This document shows, piece after piece, positions 1 to 12,064 of a DNA stretch of 64,000 bases (positions within the stretch are counted from its first letter, which is position 1; each line of letters begins with the position of its first letter). A program made the position numbers and the translations under genes. The notes under the pieces are model-generated. The model saw only the letters and a program-made list of their open reading frames with translations, was not told where the DNA came from and ran no database searches. The DNA is from Gremmenia infestans (Eukaryota; Ascomycota; Leotiomycetes; Helotiales; Hamatocanthoscyphaceae): contig JAFEVB010000002.1 of assembly GCA_032629725.1 (NCBI GenBank), positions 1,054,001 through 1,118,000 on the forward strand. The letters run 5' to 3'.

Positions 1-2007
1 CCCTACCACGGCATATCGCCAAAACGACGAGGAATATAATGTCAATTATCCCCCTTCTATCCCAGGTAGTCCGAATCTGGGCGCCTCGGCGGGGAATCGG
101 GACATGAGTTTTGGGGATATGATGGTACGGGATGACTTTGCTCCTAGCAGAGCTGCCCCAGCGATTATTGATGAAGAAGCTGTTGAGGGAGTGTACCAGG
201 GAGTCCGAGAAGGGAATCGGGGTATGAGGGGCGCAGACATACGATTGCTCTGCAGGCGGAGGAGGATGTGTGTTTCCCTATAGAGGGAATGTCTGAGTTG
301 GCGGAAGATGATATGCCACAGCATGAAGGCGCCCCGTTTAGACGGGCAAATGGCCCCAGGAGGCGCAGAGATAAGTGGCCTGACCTCGCTATGCTCGATG
401 AATGGAGCCGATTCGAAAAAGAAGGACGTAGCGAAGAGAGGAGGGCGAAGAAGATTACTGAACCACAGCTTATCGGGGGTCGTCTGCGTCCTATACATAA
501 GGGATGGCATCGCGCCGAGGATGATGCACCATATCGGTTTACGTACTTCAACGAGGAGTTCCAGAGTACGATTCATAGCCAGACGATTTCAGAGCTCGTG
601 CAGCCTGGGGCATCTTTTCGGGAGCTTTTTGTCCCAGATCGGCCGGAATTGAGTGATTCTGAGTCTGAGTCTGAAGAGGATGACGAGGGGCTTCAATTTA
701 GGGAGGCTTCGTACTTGAGGCATGCTAACGGTGCAAACGGGGACTCCGGGGCCCCGACGCGTCAAGGGTCGTTGATTGATCCCGCAAAATCTGACTCTCG
801 AGCCGCCGGTGGTTCAACATCTGCGACAGAGTCGAAAAATACATCTGGCGAAGCAACACCAGACGGGGGCATCAAATCACCACCCCCTAAATCCCCTGGC
901 CATACAGAAAAGCCTAAACGTTACGGCGACCGCCCAACATGGTGGCTCGACGTCCTCTCGCCCACCGACGCCGAAATGAAAGTCCTCTCCAAAACCTTCG
1001 GTATCCACCCTCTCACAGCAGAAGACATCATGATGCAAGAGGCCCGGGAGAAAGTCGAGCTTTTCCGGAACTATTATTTCGTCAATTACCGCTCTTTTGA
1101 GCAGGATATGAATAATGAGGATTTCCTTGAGCCGGTCAATATGTATGTCGTGGTGTTTCGCGAGGGAGTCATATCCTTCCACTTCTCACTCACGCCGCAT
1201 CCCGCAAATGTTAGGAGGAGGATTCGACAACTTAAGGATTATCTGATACTAAGCTCGGATTGGATTTCATATGCTATTATCGACGATATCACCGATGTCT
1301 TTGCGCCCCTAATCCAAAGCATCGAAGATGAAGTCGACGATATCGATGATGCGATCCTGAAACTGCATACCCCCAACCCCACCGAAAATGACAAATTCAA
1401 TGAGAAGCGCTCTGAGTCTGGTGATGGCACGTCCGGTGAAAGCGGCGGCGATATGTTGAGACGAGTAGGCGACTGCAGGAAGAAAGTCATGGGATTGTAT
1501 CGCCTGCTGGGAAATAAGGCAGATGTCATCAAGGGCTTTGCGAAGCGGTGTAATGAGCATTGGGAAATTGCACCACGTAGTGAGATTGGATTGTATCTTG
1601 GGGATATCCAAGATCATATTGTTACTATGACGGGAAATCTGAGTCACTATGAGAAGTAAGTCTTTCCCCCTCGTTCATTCACAAACACCAAATTTTTCAC
1701 AGGGGGGGTTTTGCTAATGCGAGAAAACAGAATCCTCGCACGCTCTCACGGCAACTACCTAGCCCAAATCAACATCCGCATGAACGAACGCCAAGAGCAA
1801 ACCGCCGACGTTCTCGGTAAGCTCACCGTGCTTGGCACCATCGTCCTGCCCATGAACATCATCACCGGGTTGTGGGGTATGAATGTATGGGTGCCCGGAC
1901 AGGAATACGAGGGGGACTTGACATGGTTTTGGTGCTTGACTGCTGGGTTGTTGGTTTTTGGGTTCAGTTGCTTTTTTATTGCGAAGATGATTTATCGCAT
2001 TGTCTAG
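1..2007 (+). CDS. CorA-family Mg2+ transporter (ALR/MNR2 type), 5' end outside the window
   Basis: This is the 3' part of a membrane magnesium transporter of the fungal Alr1/Mnr2 branch of CorA. The C-terminal exon (1731-2007) carries the family signature GMN inside GLWGMNVW, just after a first membrane helix, and a second helix follows before the TAG stop, the normal CorA layout. A long acidic and Ser-rich cytosolic region precedes it. One intron is clear at 1656-1730 (GTAAGT...AACAG, branch-like GCTAAT); joining it restores the sequence YEKILARSHGNYLAQ. Near the window edge, frame 2 is open from base 2 to about 230, but the conserved block LQAEEDVCFP lies in frame 1 from about 190 on. I see no intron of plausible length between them, so either a small indel or a missed short intron lies at about 190-265. 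The gene has no start codon in the window. Vacuolar (Mnr2) and plasma-membrane (Alr1) location cannot be told apart here. Confidence 0.9.
1656..1730 (+). other. Intron in the CorA transporter gene
   Basis: The donor is GTAAGT at 1656 and the acceptor is AACAG ending at 1730; a GCTAAT branch-like site sits about 15 bases upstream. Removing these 75 bases joins GAGAA to AATCCTC in frame. Confidence 0.85.
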
Positions 2008-2563
2008 GTAGGATTGGATAGATGGGCGCGGGGGGCAAGGTGGGGTGTATCAGGTGTGGTGTACATATATGGAAAGCAATATACGGGGAGGGGAAGGGGT
2101 GTGTTGGGGTTGTATATATGTGGATTGGATTGTATATATGGGTGGCATTTCAGATTGGATTGCAGAAACGTATACACTCTAGGGTCACTTTGGGGAAACA
2201 GCAACAGAACAGCGACAGCAATTTAATTTTCAAAATTAGTCAATCCTCTTTCTTTGAGTAGAAGGAATTAGAAGTTACTAGAGCAGGACGTTAAGTTAAC
2301 TTGACCGTTCTTTATCTACGAGTTGTATTGCGTTTAATGAATTTAAATATTTTAATCATAAGCAGATATCTATCCATGTCAAGCTTCACTTCATTCAATC
2401 TGCGCTTGTTGTTTGTTCTCTTTCTGTTTACGTCTCTTGTTTATTTTGGGGTTAAATGATGATATTGTCAAAGACTACGTCCAGCGCAATGATTCTCTCC
2501 CTTGTCATCCCTTCATCGGGCCACCTACCCATCAACAACCACTATCTCTCTCACCACCGCTCC
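2008..2563. other. Intergenic region between convergent genes
   Basis: This stretch carries the 3' flank of the CorA gene and the 3' side of the small minus-strand gene. It begins G-rich with short purine/TATA runs and becomes AT-rich around 2270-2360. I recognise no gene. A small terminal exon of the minus-strand gene could lie at about 2450-2480. Confidence 0.5.
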
Positions 2564-2929
2564 TCACCTAGCAAAAGGATGCTTCCCAATCAAGTCTCTG
2601 TACGCCGCGGCGCGCGTTTCTGCGGAAGACTGTTCCCCAGGCGGAAATCTATTCGTCATCTCCCTGCGCTGCTCAGGCCCCATGGACCTAGACGCAGGAG
2701 GTCGGTTGGTGACGGTGGGCCAGGCTGTCATTTGGGAACTGCGGGAGCTTGCGCTTGTTGAGGCGGGAGCGCGAGGTGGGCGGGTATTGTACCCAGCGCG
2801 ACTGCGGGAGCTGTTGGAAGAGTACATGGACTCGCTATATGTGCTACCGGCTGCCCCACCTGTTCTACCATTATAATGTGATACACCTGATCTACCACTA
2901 TATTGTGATGCAGAGTTGTAATTGGACAT
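2564..2929 (-). CDS. Small Ser/Arg-rich hypothetical protein
   Basis: An open frame of 121 codons rich in Ser, Tyr, Gly and Arg, without membrane segments, signal peptide or any domain I recognise. The first half is low in complexity (repeated SQYSG/SHYNG-like pieces). The C-terminal part (about residues 75-121) is more balanced, with alternating charged and polar residues ending near HPFAR. The last codons overlap a possible splice donor (GCTAG then GTGAGG at about 2564-2568), so the true C-terminus may lie in a small downstream exon near 2450-2480. It is convergent with the CorA transporter gene. Coding status rests on length and composition only; the function is unknown. Confidence 0.5.
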   Translation of the reverse strand: MSNYNSASQYSGRSGVSHYNGRTGGAAGSTYSESMYSSNSSRSRAGYNTRPPRAPASTSASSRSSQMTAWPTVTNRPPASRSMGPEQRREMTNRFPPGEQSSAETRAAAYRDLIGKHPFAR

Positions 2930-5124
2930 TTCGGATGTGTCTTGAAGTTCTGATTTGGGGTCTGGCTTTGGGCTTTTGGAGGTTTGGTCTTGGAGTGGAG
3001 ATTTTGGATGGGATGGTGTGGTATGGTAGAGAAAGAAAAAGAAGGTGAAATTAGAAAGGGAGGGAGGTTTAAATAGGATGTGCAGAGAAGCTGTTGTATG
3101 ATTATTATTATTATTATTTTAAGCGTCGTTTAATTGTTTTTACAGAGTGAGTATATGTTCGAGCGTTGTTTAGTTGTTGTTTGCGGAGAGAGTATATGCC
3201 TAAATTGGCGAAACGAAAAGAAAAGGGGAAGGGGTGTGCATGTAGCATTTCGGTTGTGGGAGGAGTGAAAGGGGGACGCGAGCTCGAAGAAAGGGTTCCT
3301 TAGAAGGGAAATATATGTTCTTGGGTGTAGTTTATACTTGCTATCAATAAGAGTGAGCTATTATTTTCTATGTTTTTCTAGATCAGGCGCCGAGAGTTCT
3401 TCTTAGTTATGATAGCCCTAGAACAAGTCTTCCTGGTATAGACAGGTTCTCGCCGCCCTCTCTACTGATTTCGTTTCTTCTAGGTGCCTTCATCACTAGC
3501 TTGATCTATATTGTTTTCTACTGCTAGAAGCGCAGTCTTCACACTCCTTAGCCTACTATATAGCGCTGCAGATAAATATATGATTCATTTAAATGACTAT
3601 CTCTCCATTTGGAGGCTCAGTTTAAGCGGAAGTTTCTTATATATGTAAATTGGATCCTCTTCCGCTCGTAGATCTTCTCGGTCGCCGTCCCGGACTCTCT
3701 GATCGTTCTGTACGTTGTGATTCCTTATCCACATATTATTATAGTGAATCTTCGCGATTCTCTTGATGGGCGGAGCGATTATAAGCAATAATCTATATTG
3801 AATTACTAATGAATCAAAAAGAACAAGCCCTTTTAGACTCCGTACGACATGAACTCCCAATACTCAACCCAAACTTTCCAAACTATGTATCTCACTGTCA
3901 AACATCTTCCTTCCCGAGCAACAGACACTACATCAGCCTAAAGGACGCATTTTCTTCAAGACTGTCTCCTCCCCTAGATCTCCGTTCTCAATGTGATGTG
4001 ATCCATATTTCGCACCCGGTGTAGTAAGAGTCCGTGGTTCTTCACAGACCAACCCCTCCCCCCTCAGTGCTCGCTCACTCAACCTCGGCGATGAGAATCG
4101 CCCTCAAGGAATGTTTCATTAATCTATTCAGCCGTTAATCCTGTGGTATTTCCCTATCAAGTCCTATTATCGAGGCATCTGGCGCTGGGCCGCTGCTTGA
4201 CCCAATGGCGGAGATCAAGCATGACTCATCGTTTGGACAACCCTTTTCAAAACCCTAACAGCTCTTACTACCTCTCTTTGCCCTTCTAATTGAAATTGCG
4301 TTCTTTCTGTAAGCAGAGACGTGCGTAGAAGCATCCATTGAAACGAATCGAACGGAAAAGGGGTGAAACCCTCAAGCCCTATTTCTGAGCTTCGCCACCT
4401 GCTTAGAAATGGCTATTTCTAAGCATTCCCCACTTGCCACTTACAGGCTATAACACTCCGATCTACAGTACCTCCCTCCATACAACCTCAAGACCGAAGC
4501 CCGAATACTTTGAAACCTCTTACTATATTGACTATAATATCTTTCTCTCTATCTATCCTCGCCCTTAGAGAAACCCCGAAGACCGCTTTACCTTAAGTGT
4601 TGACCCGCTAGCCGCAGTTAGGTATTTCCCAAAACAGCAATATCCCGGACTTAACCCCGCCTCGCCTCATAAACCCCGAATCCTACCACCACATCCCATC
4701 CGTACAACACACCACGTAAACACAGCCAGCCAGTCCTAACACCATCCATCCATCCATCTATGATTTCAATCCCGGATTCTATCTCCGGCCCCTCGGACTC
4801 ACGCGCGCGAAAAATTACCCGCTTAGGAAGAACTTGTTGTCTTTGTTCCGAGTACAAGGTAATTAATGGCGTGTAAGACAGAAAGGTTCGCGTACTGTAG
4901 GTGTATGTATAAGTATATAAGTATAAGATAAACGCATCTCTTTTTCTCTTTGCATATTATAACAAATCCATCTATCAATTCGTGCAAGTTCTCTTTTGAA
5001 AGATCATAGCATATCATATCATTTCTTACATCTCTATAAATATAACACACCATATCTCAAGAACGTCTTTCTGGTTCAACTACCCATAATCCAATCCATA
5101 GACCTACTCCGGATTTCATTCATC
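2930..5124. other. Gene-free region upstream of the NmrA-like gene
   Basis: About 2.2 kb without a convincing gene. It holds an ATT trinucleotide run near 3102-3117, AT-rich stretches (3350-3600) and pyrimidine-rich stretches (3900-4700). The last 250 bases, with TATA-like runs at about 4905-4930 and 5030-5045, are probably the promoter and 5' leader of the gene starting at 5125. Confidence 0.45.
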
Positions 5125-6318
5125 ATGGCGCAACAACAGTACAAATACGCGAACCAGCTGCCAGCAGGCTCCAAGAACCGTATTGAGAAAATCGCCATTG
5201 TGGGGGTAAGTTTCCCCTCTCTCTCTCCCTCTCTCTATCCATCCTCCCCTCCATCCCTCCAACCAATCTCTCAATCCCACATACAAACCACCCGAAATCA
5301 ATCAACCAACTAACCAAAACCTTAACCCTCACTAACCACCTCCGTCCAGGCAAGCGGCCACATCGGCTCCTCCATCACCTCAGCTCTCCTCGCCACAGGC
5401 CGCCACACGCTCACAGCCCTAACGCGCTCCACCAGCACGCTCTCCCTCCCCCCATCCATCCACATCGCGCGCATCGACTACACGTCCCCCGCCTCCATAA
5501 CCAGCGCTCTAACCGGGCACGACGCGCTCATCATAACGCTCTCCGTAACCGCCCCCCCTACAGCCATGACTACACTCCTAGACAGTGCCTCCGCCGCCGG
5601 CGTCCCCTGGGTCCTCCCCAACTACTTCTCCTCGGACCCGACGCTCACGCGCTTCCAGAACGAGAGCCTGACCGGGCCCATGATCGCAGAGACCCGCGCG
5701 TACGTGCAGAGCAAGGGCAATCTGTCGTACGTGCAGCTCGCGTGTGGGTTCTGGTATGAACACAGTCTGTGCGCGTTTAGCTGGGGCTTTGGCTTCGACG
5801 CGCTGAACAAGACGGCGTGCTTCTACGACGACGGGACCACGCGCATCACCACGAGTACGTTCGCGCAGGCGGGCCGTGCAGTCGCGGCGCTTTTCAGCTT
5901 ACCGGTACTGCCGGAAAACGAGGGGGATAAGCAGACGACGCTGAGTCAGTATAGGGATGGGCCCGTGTATGTGTCGAGTTTCCGGGTGTGTCAGAAGGAT
6001 ATGTTTGAGAGTCTGTTGCGGGTGACGGGAAGTAGCGAGGCGGAGTGGAAGATTGAGAAGAGGCCGGTGAAAGAGGTTTACGAGCAAGGGCTGAAGGGGT
6101 TGAGGGAGGGGAAGGGGGCCGAGGCGTTTGGGACGTGTTTGTATTCGCGGTCGTTTTTCGCGACGGGGGAGGGGGATTTTACGCAGAAGCTTGATAATGA
6201 GGCGTTGGGGTTGGTGGCGGATGAGAGTTTGGATGAGGCGACGGGGAGGGCGATTGAGTTGCAGAAGGCTGGGTATGGGACGTATGGGGCGGGGGCTGAG
6301 ATCTATGAGAAGCGTTAG
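5125..6318 (+). CDS. NmrA-like / isoflavone-reductase-type NAD(P)-binding protein
   Basis: Two exons (5125-5205 and 5350-6318) encode about 349 residues. Splicing out GTAAGT...TCCAG joins IEKIAIVG to ASGHIGSSI, giving the Rossmann dinucleotide motif GxSGxxG typical of NmrA-like/atypical short-chain dehydrogenases, followed by an Arg after the second strand (LTALTR) that suggests NADP binding. The middle holds the family-typical acidic strand-turn (HDALIITL) and PWVLPNYFSSD. These proteins act either as soluble reductases on aromatic substrates or as redox sensors for transcription factors; the sequence does not decide which. The ATG at 5125 is the first after the leader, and both exons stay in one frame. 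The exon is very GC-rich compared with its flanks. The nearest coding neighbours are more than 700 bases away on both sides, so no operon-like link is suggested. Confidence 0.85.
5206..5349 (+). other. Intron in the NmrA-like gene
   Basis: A 144-base phase-0 intron from GTAAGT to TCCAG, very rich in CT repeats. It interrupts the dinucleotide-binding glycine motif, which only becomes complete after splicing. Confidence 0.85.
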
Positions 6319-7104
6319 GGTGGTGGATTTGGGTTTGAGTACCTTGGTAGTCAAGCTTTGCATGAAATGGAGGGTTGGTTATATCTAAACGTACCTATCT
6401 TGGTTAACATAACTCATACCTTATTCTCTGAACAACCGTACTCCTACCCATCCCATCTCCCAGGCCTCCTACCAGATCAACACCCCCTTACGCAAAGTAC
6501 TCTAGCTGTCGTATTTCTCAAGGCCACCTACCTAGAACAAACAGCAACCCCCCCTCAACACTAGAAAGAAGGAGGGAAGGAAGGAAAGAAACAAAGAAGA
6601 CAGTAATAATCGATTCCATGTATCAAAATACATCGAGCTAGCTACTTGGTTAATAAACCTGGAAAGGGAAGGGAGGGAAGGATGAGTGAAGGAGCTGCGT
6701 ACCTACGTATGGAGTAGAATAGAGGTTGGCTAGGGGTCTTATCCGAGCTTTAAGGCCTTATGCTTATACAGGAAATCGTTATCAGCCTTGTGGCTACTGC
6801 TACTGCGGCTGCGGCGCGCAAATTCATATATAATCGCCATGCGAATCTATACTTTGGATCAAAGCAAGAAGATTTCGGTTGGTGCGAAACAACACTACAA
6901 TATTTACGTTGTAATTTCAACTATGAAGTCTTAGGCAAACAAGGCCATCGTGGCTAGAGGTGCTATAGCGCTTGTGGGGATTCGAGCGGGGCTAGAACTT
7001 CCACTGTGAGTTTAAGGGGAAGTCGATTTTGTTACTCTAGCGACTATATTGACGTGTGCCGTTCGTGCAGCCGATCGATCGAATTTACCGCCAAGCAGTT
7101 CTGC
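6319..7104. other. Intergenic region, no recognised gene
   Basis: Spacer between two convergent genes. It contains a purine-rich run (6568-6600, 6660-6690) and a short frame at 6760-6957 that lacks domain similarity or codon-use support. Confidence 0.4.
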
Positions 7105-8463
7105 TTAACTTGCTGACCACAAAAGATCCAGCATTAGGATCAGGGAAAAGGCTTGTCTACCGCTAATCATTCCCCTCAGTTGTTGGCTCACGTGTGCTTC
7201 CATATCAAGTCGCCCTATCACAGCATTATTGATAGAGTCCCAGAAGGCTGGGTCTTGACGCTCCGGCATCTCGCCCATCATGAATATTACTGCACGGCGA
7301 AGTTGAACCTCGGCAGCTTCAATGTAGCCTATAACCTTTAGCACTTGTTTTGGACGGGGGTTCGGGTAGGAGAATGGGTTAGCCATTGGCGTCTTACTGC
7401 TAAGTTTCGTGACATAGAAGTCTTTATAAACATTCTGCATGATCTTGCCGAATTGTTCTACCTCGGGCAAGCTCTCATAAGCCATCACTTTAGTTTTCAA
7501 AGGGGAGCAGTTCTCTCTATCGTCGTCTAGATCTGTCAGCTTGAGTTATGCGTCTAGGAGAATAAGCTAACCTGTGAAGATATTTGCTTTGAATGCCTGT
7601 ATGATAGCGACGTCTTCCCTTGTGCCAGGAAGCAGCGCTACAAGATTGGCTGCTATAGGCAGTGTCCAGCACGATCGGAAGAGCTCTGCAATATTAACTG
7701 CCACCTGTAGTCTCTTGTCGTTTATCTCCAGCCTTCCGATCTGGCATAAGTCCTTACGGAGGTTTACCACCGGATGTGCCCAAGGCGGGCGTCGGCGAAG
7801 TTCCCAGAGTGCAAACTCCTCAAATTCGCGCCGCAAATCGTATAAGCCTTGATTGATCATCGCCTGAGCTGAAACGATTTGGGATTTACCTTCGATCTTC
7901 AATGCACCTTGCGACAGGTATTCTACAAAGTACATATCCTTCCTTGATCAGAGGCCTTTGAAATCCCCTAGGTCTGCGTCAAATGACAGATAGGCCCGAA
8001 TAAGGTCCATATCTCGAAGGAAAACCGTCCTGGGGAACTTAGTAGTGTCGATGATACAAAGAAAAATGTCATCAAAAGCGGACCCATCTCTCGAATTAGC
8101 GTGGAGGTGGAATATATACACAAGTGCGAATAATAGCGAGCTAGTCCAGGAGACAAGGTTATCTTCAAGGCCTTCCCACCAGCGGAGATGTCTATGCAGC
8201 ATTCTTGCTACTTGCTCATTATCTTCCCTGGTAAGAATATCCACTTTGCTCTTTTCAGTGCCATTTCTAGCATCCATAGACTTCGTCCAGGACCTGTCAG
8301 TCGTACCACATGAGTTCGGCGTGTATACTCGGAATAGACAACGAGGGATGTCATCAAACCTCTCTTGGAGCCACGCTTTATCGCCGCTGGGGCAGAACAA
8401 GAGATACTCGGGATTCGAGAGGCTTAGGGCCTGTAGCTTGTCCGCTATATCCGGGACCGCCAT
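7105..8463 (-). CDS. DUF7587-like fungal protein, interrupted by one in-frame TGA
   Basis: The reading frame starts at ATG 8463 and runs through features I associate with a fungal family of unknown function (DUF7587-like): FRVYTPNS near residue 44, a WWEGL...WTSSLLFAL helix, and further down YLSQGALKIEG and a FEEFALWELRRRP block. A TGA at 7948-7950 stops the frame after GDFKGL, yet the same frame continues without a shift as SRKDMYFVEYLSQG for about 120 more codons. A very short intron (7533-7571, 39 bases, GTTAGC...GACAG with a CTGAC branch site) then leads to the last exon, which ends at 7105. The total would be about 443 codons if the TGA were sense. Removal of the stop by a 45-base intron with a weak GTCATT donor is possible but would delete well-formed sequence. 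It may be a young pseudogene. Confidence 0.6.
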
Positions 8464-10259
8464 TGTTGGGACTTCTGGAGGAATGTGACGGATGACCTAT
8501 TCAGTAGAATGTCTTCTCTGCTGGTCGTCCAAAATAGTAAAGGTGACACTAAATCAGAGCTCTGAAGTTCAGGCTAACAAAGGTTACAGCGCTAATACTC
8601 TGTACTGTAGAGATGACAGCTCAAAGCAGCCACGTGGCTGCTCATGGAAACCTCCAGAATAACGACGCCACACTTCACGTGAGTTCTTATAATATAATAC
8701 GACTACGTTACCGCAAATGTAAACATGATATTTTATAAGCACTTCCTTCGTTTATGAAGATACTTGGCGTATTATAATACCTCCTTCAACTTTGTCCGGA
8801 AAAATCCAGCATAAAGGTTGCCTTACGCTCTATGTCTTTAAACTTTAGAGCTATACTCTTTCTTGATAGGAGCTTCGTGCTACACTCCCTAAGATTGAAG
8901 ATAGGCTAATAGTTATAATAGAGCAGGGGGGGGAATAGCCGAAAGGGCCTTTAATGTTATTAACGGGACAATTAATAATATAACTATAACTATAGTATTC
9001 TTTCTGTAAACCGAACTATTGTAGAGAAATAGCCAAAGAATAATTGCAGACTAGTTGTAACTTTATATATTTATGCGGTAGAGATTTGAGACCCCCAAAC
9101 TATAAAGTCGTTCCGGCACATAGGGTTTTCCGCCACGCAGGGATGGACGTTACATCAGTCTCATACCTTATTCCAGAACCACAAGTCAGTCTGGGAGTTC
9201 TTCGCATTGCAGTCCTTTAGCGATGCACCCAGCCAGCTAATAGCTAGCCACTGCCAGCTAATAGCTAGCCACTGCCAGCCACTAGGCCATCAGTCAAAAA
9301 CACAACACAACACACCACACTACGACACGGAATTCCAAACACAGCATATAAGAAACATAATCACGACGACAGCAAGAGCACAAGCAAGTATTTTGAAAGG
9401 CTTGTTAATATCAACAGCTCAATCAGCTATCAATCAAGTAGCTATCTCACGTCCATCCATGCCTGACACCAACGTCTCCAACATCTCATCTCATATCTCC
9501 TCTCTGCTTTCCTTCTGAAGATATCCTCTCTTTCACGCATTCATTCTGTTCCGATCGATGCTCGAAGCCTAACCTATCCCAGAAAAATCCCCGCTACGCT
9601 ATCATCTTAATCTTACACCCAAGCCAAGCCAAGCCAGGCCCAAAAGAAGAACATCCAATAAGCAAGATGAAAGGGGGTATATTTAGACAGGGTATTGAAG
9701 TCGAAAGGTGATGATGGAAGAAAGCCGATGAGGTTGTGTTGTGTTGTGTCGATTTAGAGTGAGCTCACGTATCTTTATGTACGTTTGTGTATTTGAGATT
9801 TGTATCTCTTGATTCAGGTCGAGTCAGTACACTAATAGTGTCTGCCGCCTTGAAATTCGTAAAAGGAAAAAAGGGCTGTTGTTTATTCGGTGTGATTGAT
9901 CATGGCGGTATTCTAACATATCATTCGTGTTTTTTCGTAGTGTTTGTGTTGTGTTGTGTAGTAATTAGACAAAAGAGCGTGGTCCAGGATTCCTGATCCA
10001 AGAAAAAGGTTGGTCGATAACCTTGCAACACCAAGAAGCAAGATGCAATACGAGGGCGTTGAATAAGCAAAAAAAGGTATGCTATGCACGCCAAGACGCC
10101 AGACTGAGAAATGCTCCGATGTAAAGCAAAAAAAATGACAAGGCTCGATGAAACGAGGTCGAGCTGTCATGACAGGTCAGGTGAAAAGTACCTGCCGTCC
10201 GTGTAGATGTCGAAGCCAAACGCCAGAAGTGCCAAAACGCCTCAAAAATGCAAATGTTA
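8464..10259. other. Gene-free region, partly AT-rich
   Basis: About 1.8 kb without a credible gene. The part at 8650-9080 is AT-rich, with runs such as TAACTATAACTATAG, and looks like decayed non-coding DNA. It holds a 22-bp direct duplication at 9230-9278 (listed separately). The right part, before 10260, is the 3' flank of the Mih1 gene. Confidence 0.4.
9230..9278. repeat. Two tandem copies of a 22-bp unit
   Basis: The unit CAGCTAATAGCTAGCCACTG occurs twice in direct succession (linked by CC), followed by a partial third copy CCAGCCACTAGG. The unit contains the short palindrome AGCTAATAGCT. Confidence 0.7.
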
Positions 10260-12064
10260 TTAGTATGATACCATACGTCGTGCGGGTGTTCGATCGTAAT
10301 TCAGCATAGGCGAACTGTCCATGCCCATCATTGTTAGATCCACGCTGTTTCCACTCTTGGACCGACTGGGTGCGGTTGGACTGTCGTCTACTTGGCCTTG
10401 GCCAAAAGCGAAGGTCTGTGCTCTGCTCAGCTTCGTTCGGTTCTGGCGAAGTCTACCCATCTCCCGCTCGCAGGTGTAGGCGTGCTCCTTAGCATCCATC
10501 TCAACGTAATTCTGAGGAAAGCATCGTTCTCGGTGTTCAGAGAAGAAGCCACTGTACCCACCATCCAGGATATAGACTTCAGGGTAGGTGAGTTTGGGAT
10601 AGAATTCAGCGTTGGTAGAACGATCTTGTTGTCGTACATTGCGGGCCATTATCGGTGCACGGTGTGCAGAGTACTCGCAATGGAAGATTAGTAGAGTGGT
10701 GCCAGGCAGACTTGATTGGAAAAGCTGGGTGGCAAGTAACTCCTTGTCGTTGTAGTTGACAGCACCATCAATGTGACCTCCATCAAATTCATACTCGAAT
10801 CTACAGTCGATAACCATACGTTGATCATATTGGGCATCAAATTTACCATCAAGAATGTCCAACAGCGTCTCCCGGGTGATCCTGGGTATGCTATCTGGTT
10901 GACCTTCCTGGAAGAAATGCGGCAGCACAGGTTGGTGCAGCTCGTCAACATCCATGACCGTATTGAGGCAGCTTGCAACTGGTTCCTTTGGCTTCATGAC
11001 ATCTCCTGGGTGCTCGAACATGCTCAATGATCTACGAAATTGCTTCCTCGGCCGAATTAACGGATTAGAAGGTCTTCTCGTATGGTTGCCAATTGGGGAC
11101 CCATTGCGCAACGAGTTCGTGTTCATGCTACCAAAGGGTCTTGCCGGTCGTGGAGGTCCCATGATTGAAACCGCCGGGCTGTTGGCCGACTTTGGTCGGC
11201 GTTCTTGGGGGGGTGATTCCATGAAACACTCGTCCAAGGACATGGATGTCGTGGTCGACAATTTGCTGCTTCCAGCACCGAAGCGGAAGGGAGGCAATTG
11301 ACTCTCGGGATGGCGAGGCAAGGTATTGGTCGAGAAGCCTTTGGTTCTTGTAAGGGAAGGTCGAAGTAGAATAGATTTTCTTCGTCTGGGCAAATTAGCA
11401 TGGCTTGGTGGAGGAATGTGCAATCAAACTCACTCCATCCCATTTGTAGGCCTCGGAGCTTCCACCAAACGTGGCGGCGACGATGGAACAGGATCTTCAC
11501 ATGGTGTATGGCCTGGTGTAGGAGACTCAATCTCGAAGTGTGAGAAGTATGGTTGTTTGTGTGGAAGGGGGGAGATGTCCATTCGCTCGTTCATCGGACC
11601 CGGCGACGAAGAGGGCAGAGGGGGAGTCGTAACGGATTCTGCAGATTGTTAACATCATATCCGCCATCTTCCAATGTGCCATCCTTACCCCGACCATCAA
11701 ATGTTCCGTAGAGGTTCGATGTGAAGAGCGATCGTCGAGGGGTGGGCAATTGAGGGCTGTATTGTTGTTAGTGATATCTGCCAAGCCGTGAAGAAAAGTT
11801 CGCATACCTCATATCAATGTGAAAGTTTTGGGAGAGATCTGCTGCCAGACTAGCTGTGGGGGAAGATCCACGAACGGGTTTCATGGTGAAGTAATCCGAT
11901 TTGGTGGGCTTCCGCATGCTGAGATCTCTAAAGTTGAACGCACCGGGCCCGAAACTAGGAGCTGCCAGATGGCCATGGGGATTGGAAGTATACATGTCAT
12001 TTCGACCCCACCCGTGCATGAAAGAAGAAGGCTGCATAGCAGCCAGTGGTGAAGAGGCCTCCAT
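10260..12064 (-). CDS. mih1: Cdc25/Mih1-type M-phase inducer phosphatase
   Basis: Four exons (12064-11808, 11756-11689, 11638-11434, 11385-10260) give about 551 residues. The C-terminal third is a Cdc25-type rhodanese domain: VIDCRFEYEFDGGHI, then the catalytic loop HCEYSAHRAP (HCx5R, cysteine near residue 412), then the conserved YPEVYILDGGYSGFF. Cdc25 enzymes dephosphorylate the inhibitory tyrosine of Cdk1 in the nucleus and trigger mitosis. The N-terminal half is a Ser/Pro-rich regulatory region with several SP and TP sites (for example ESPTPGHTP), as expected for Cdk and checkpoint-kinase control. Introns are 51, 50 and 48 bases, each with a clear GT donor and AG acceptor, and all exon sums agree in frame. 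A very long gene-free stretch lies upstream, which suggests a long 5' leader or extended regulatory DNA. Confidence 0.95.

Noticed and set aside
5899..6363. 154-codon frame opposite the NmrA-like gene
   Set aside because: Pro/Leu/Arg-rich antisense shadow of a GC-rich exon.
6970..7000. Possible tRNA T-arm (GGGATTCGAGC)
   Set aside because: No matching acceptor, D or anticodon arms around it; no tRNA gene was found in the window.
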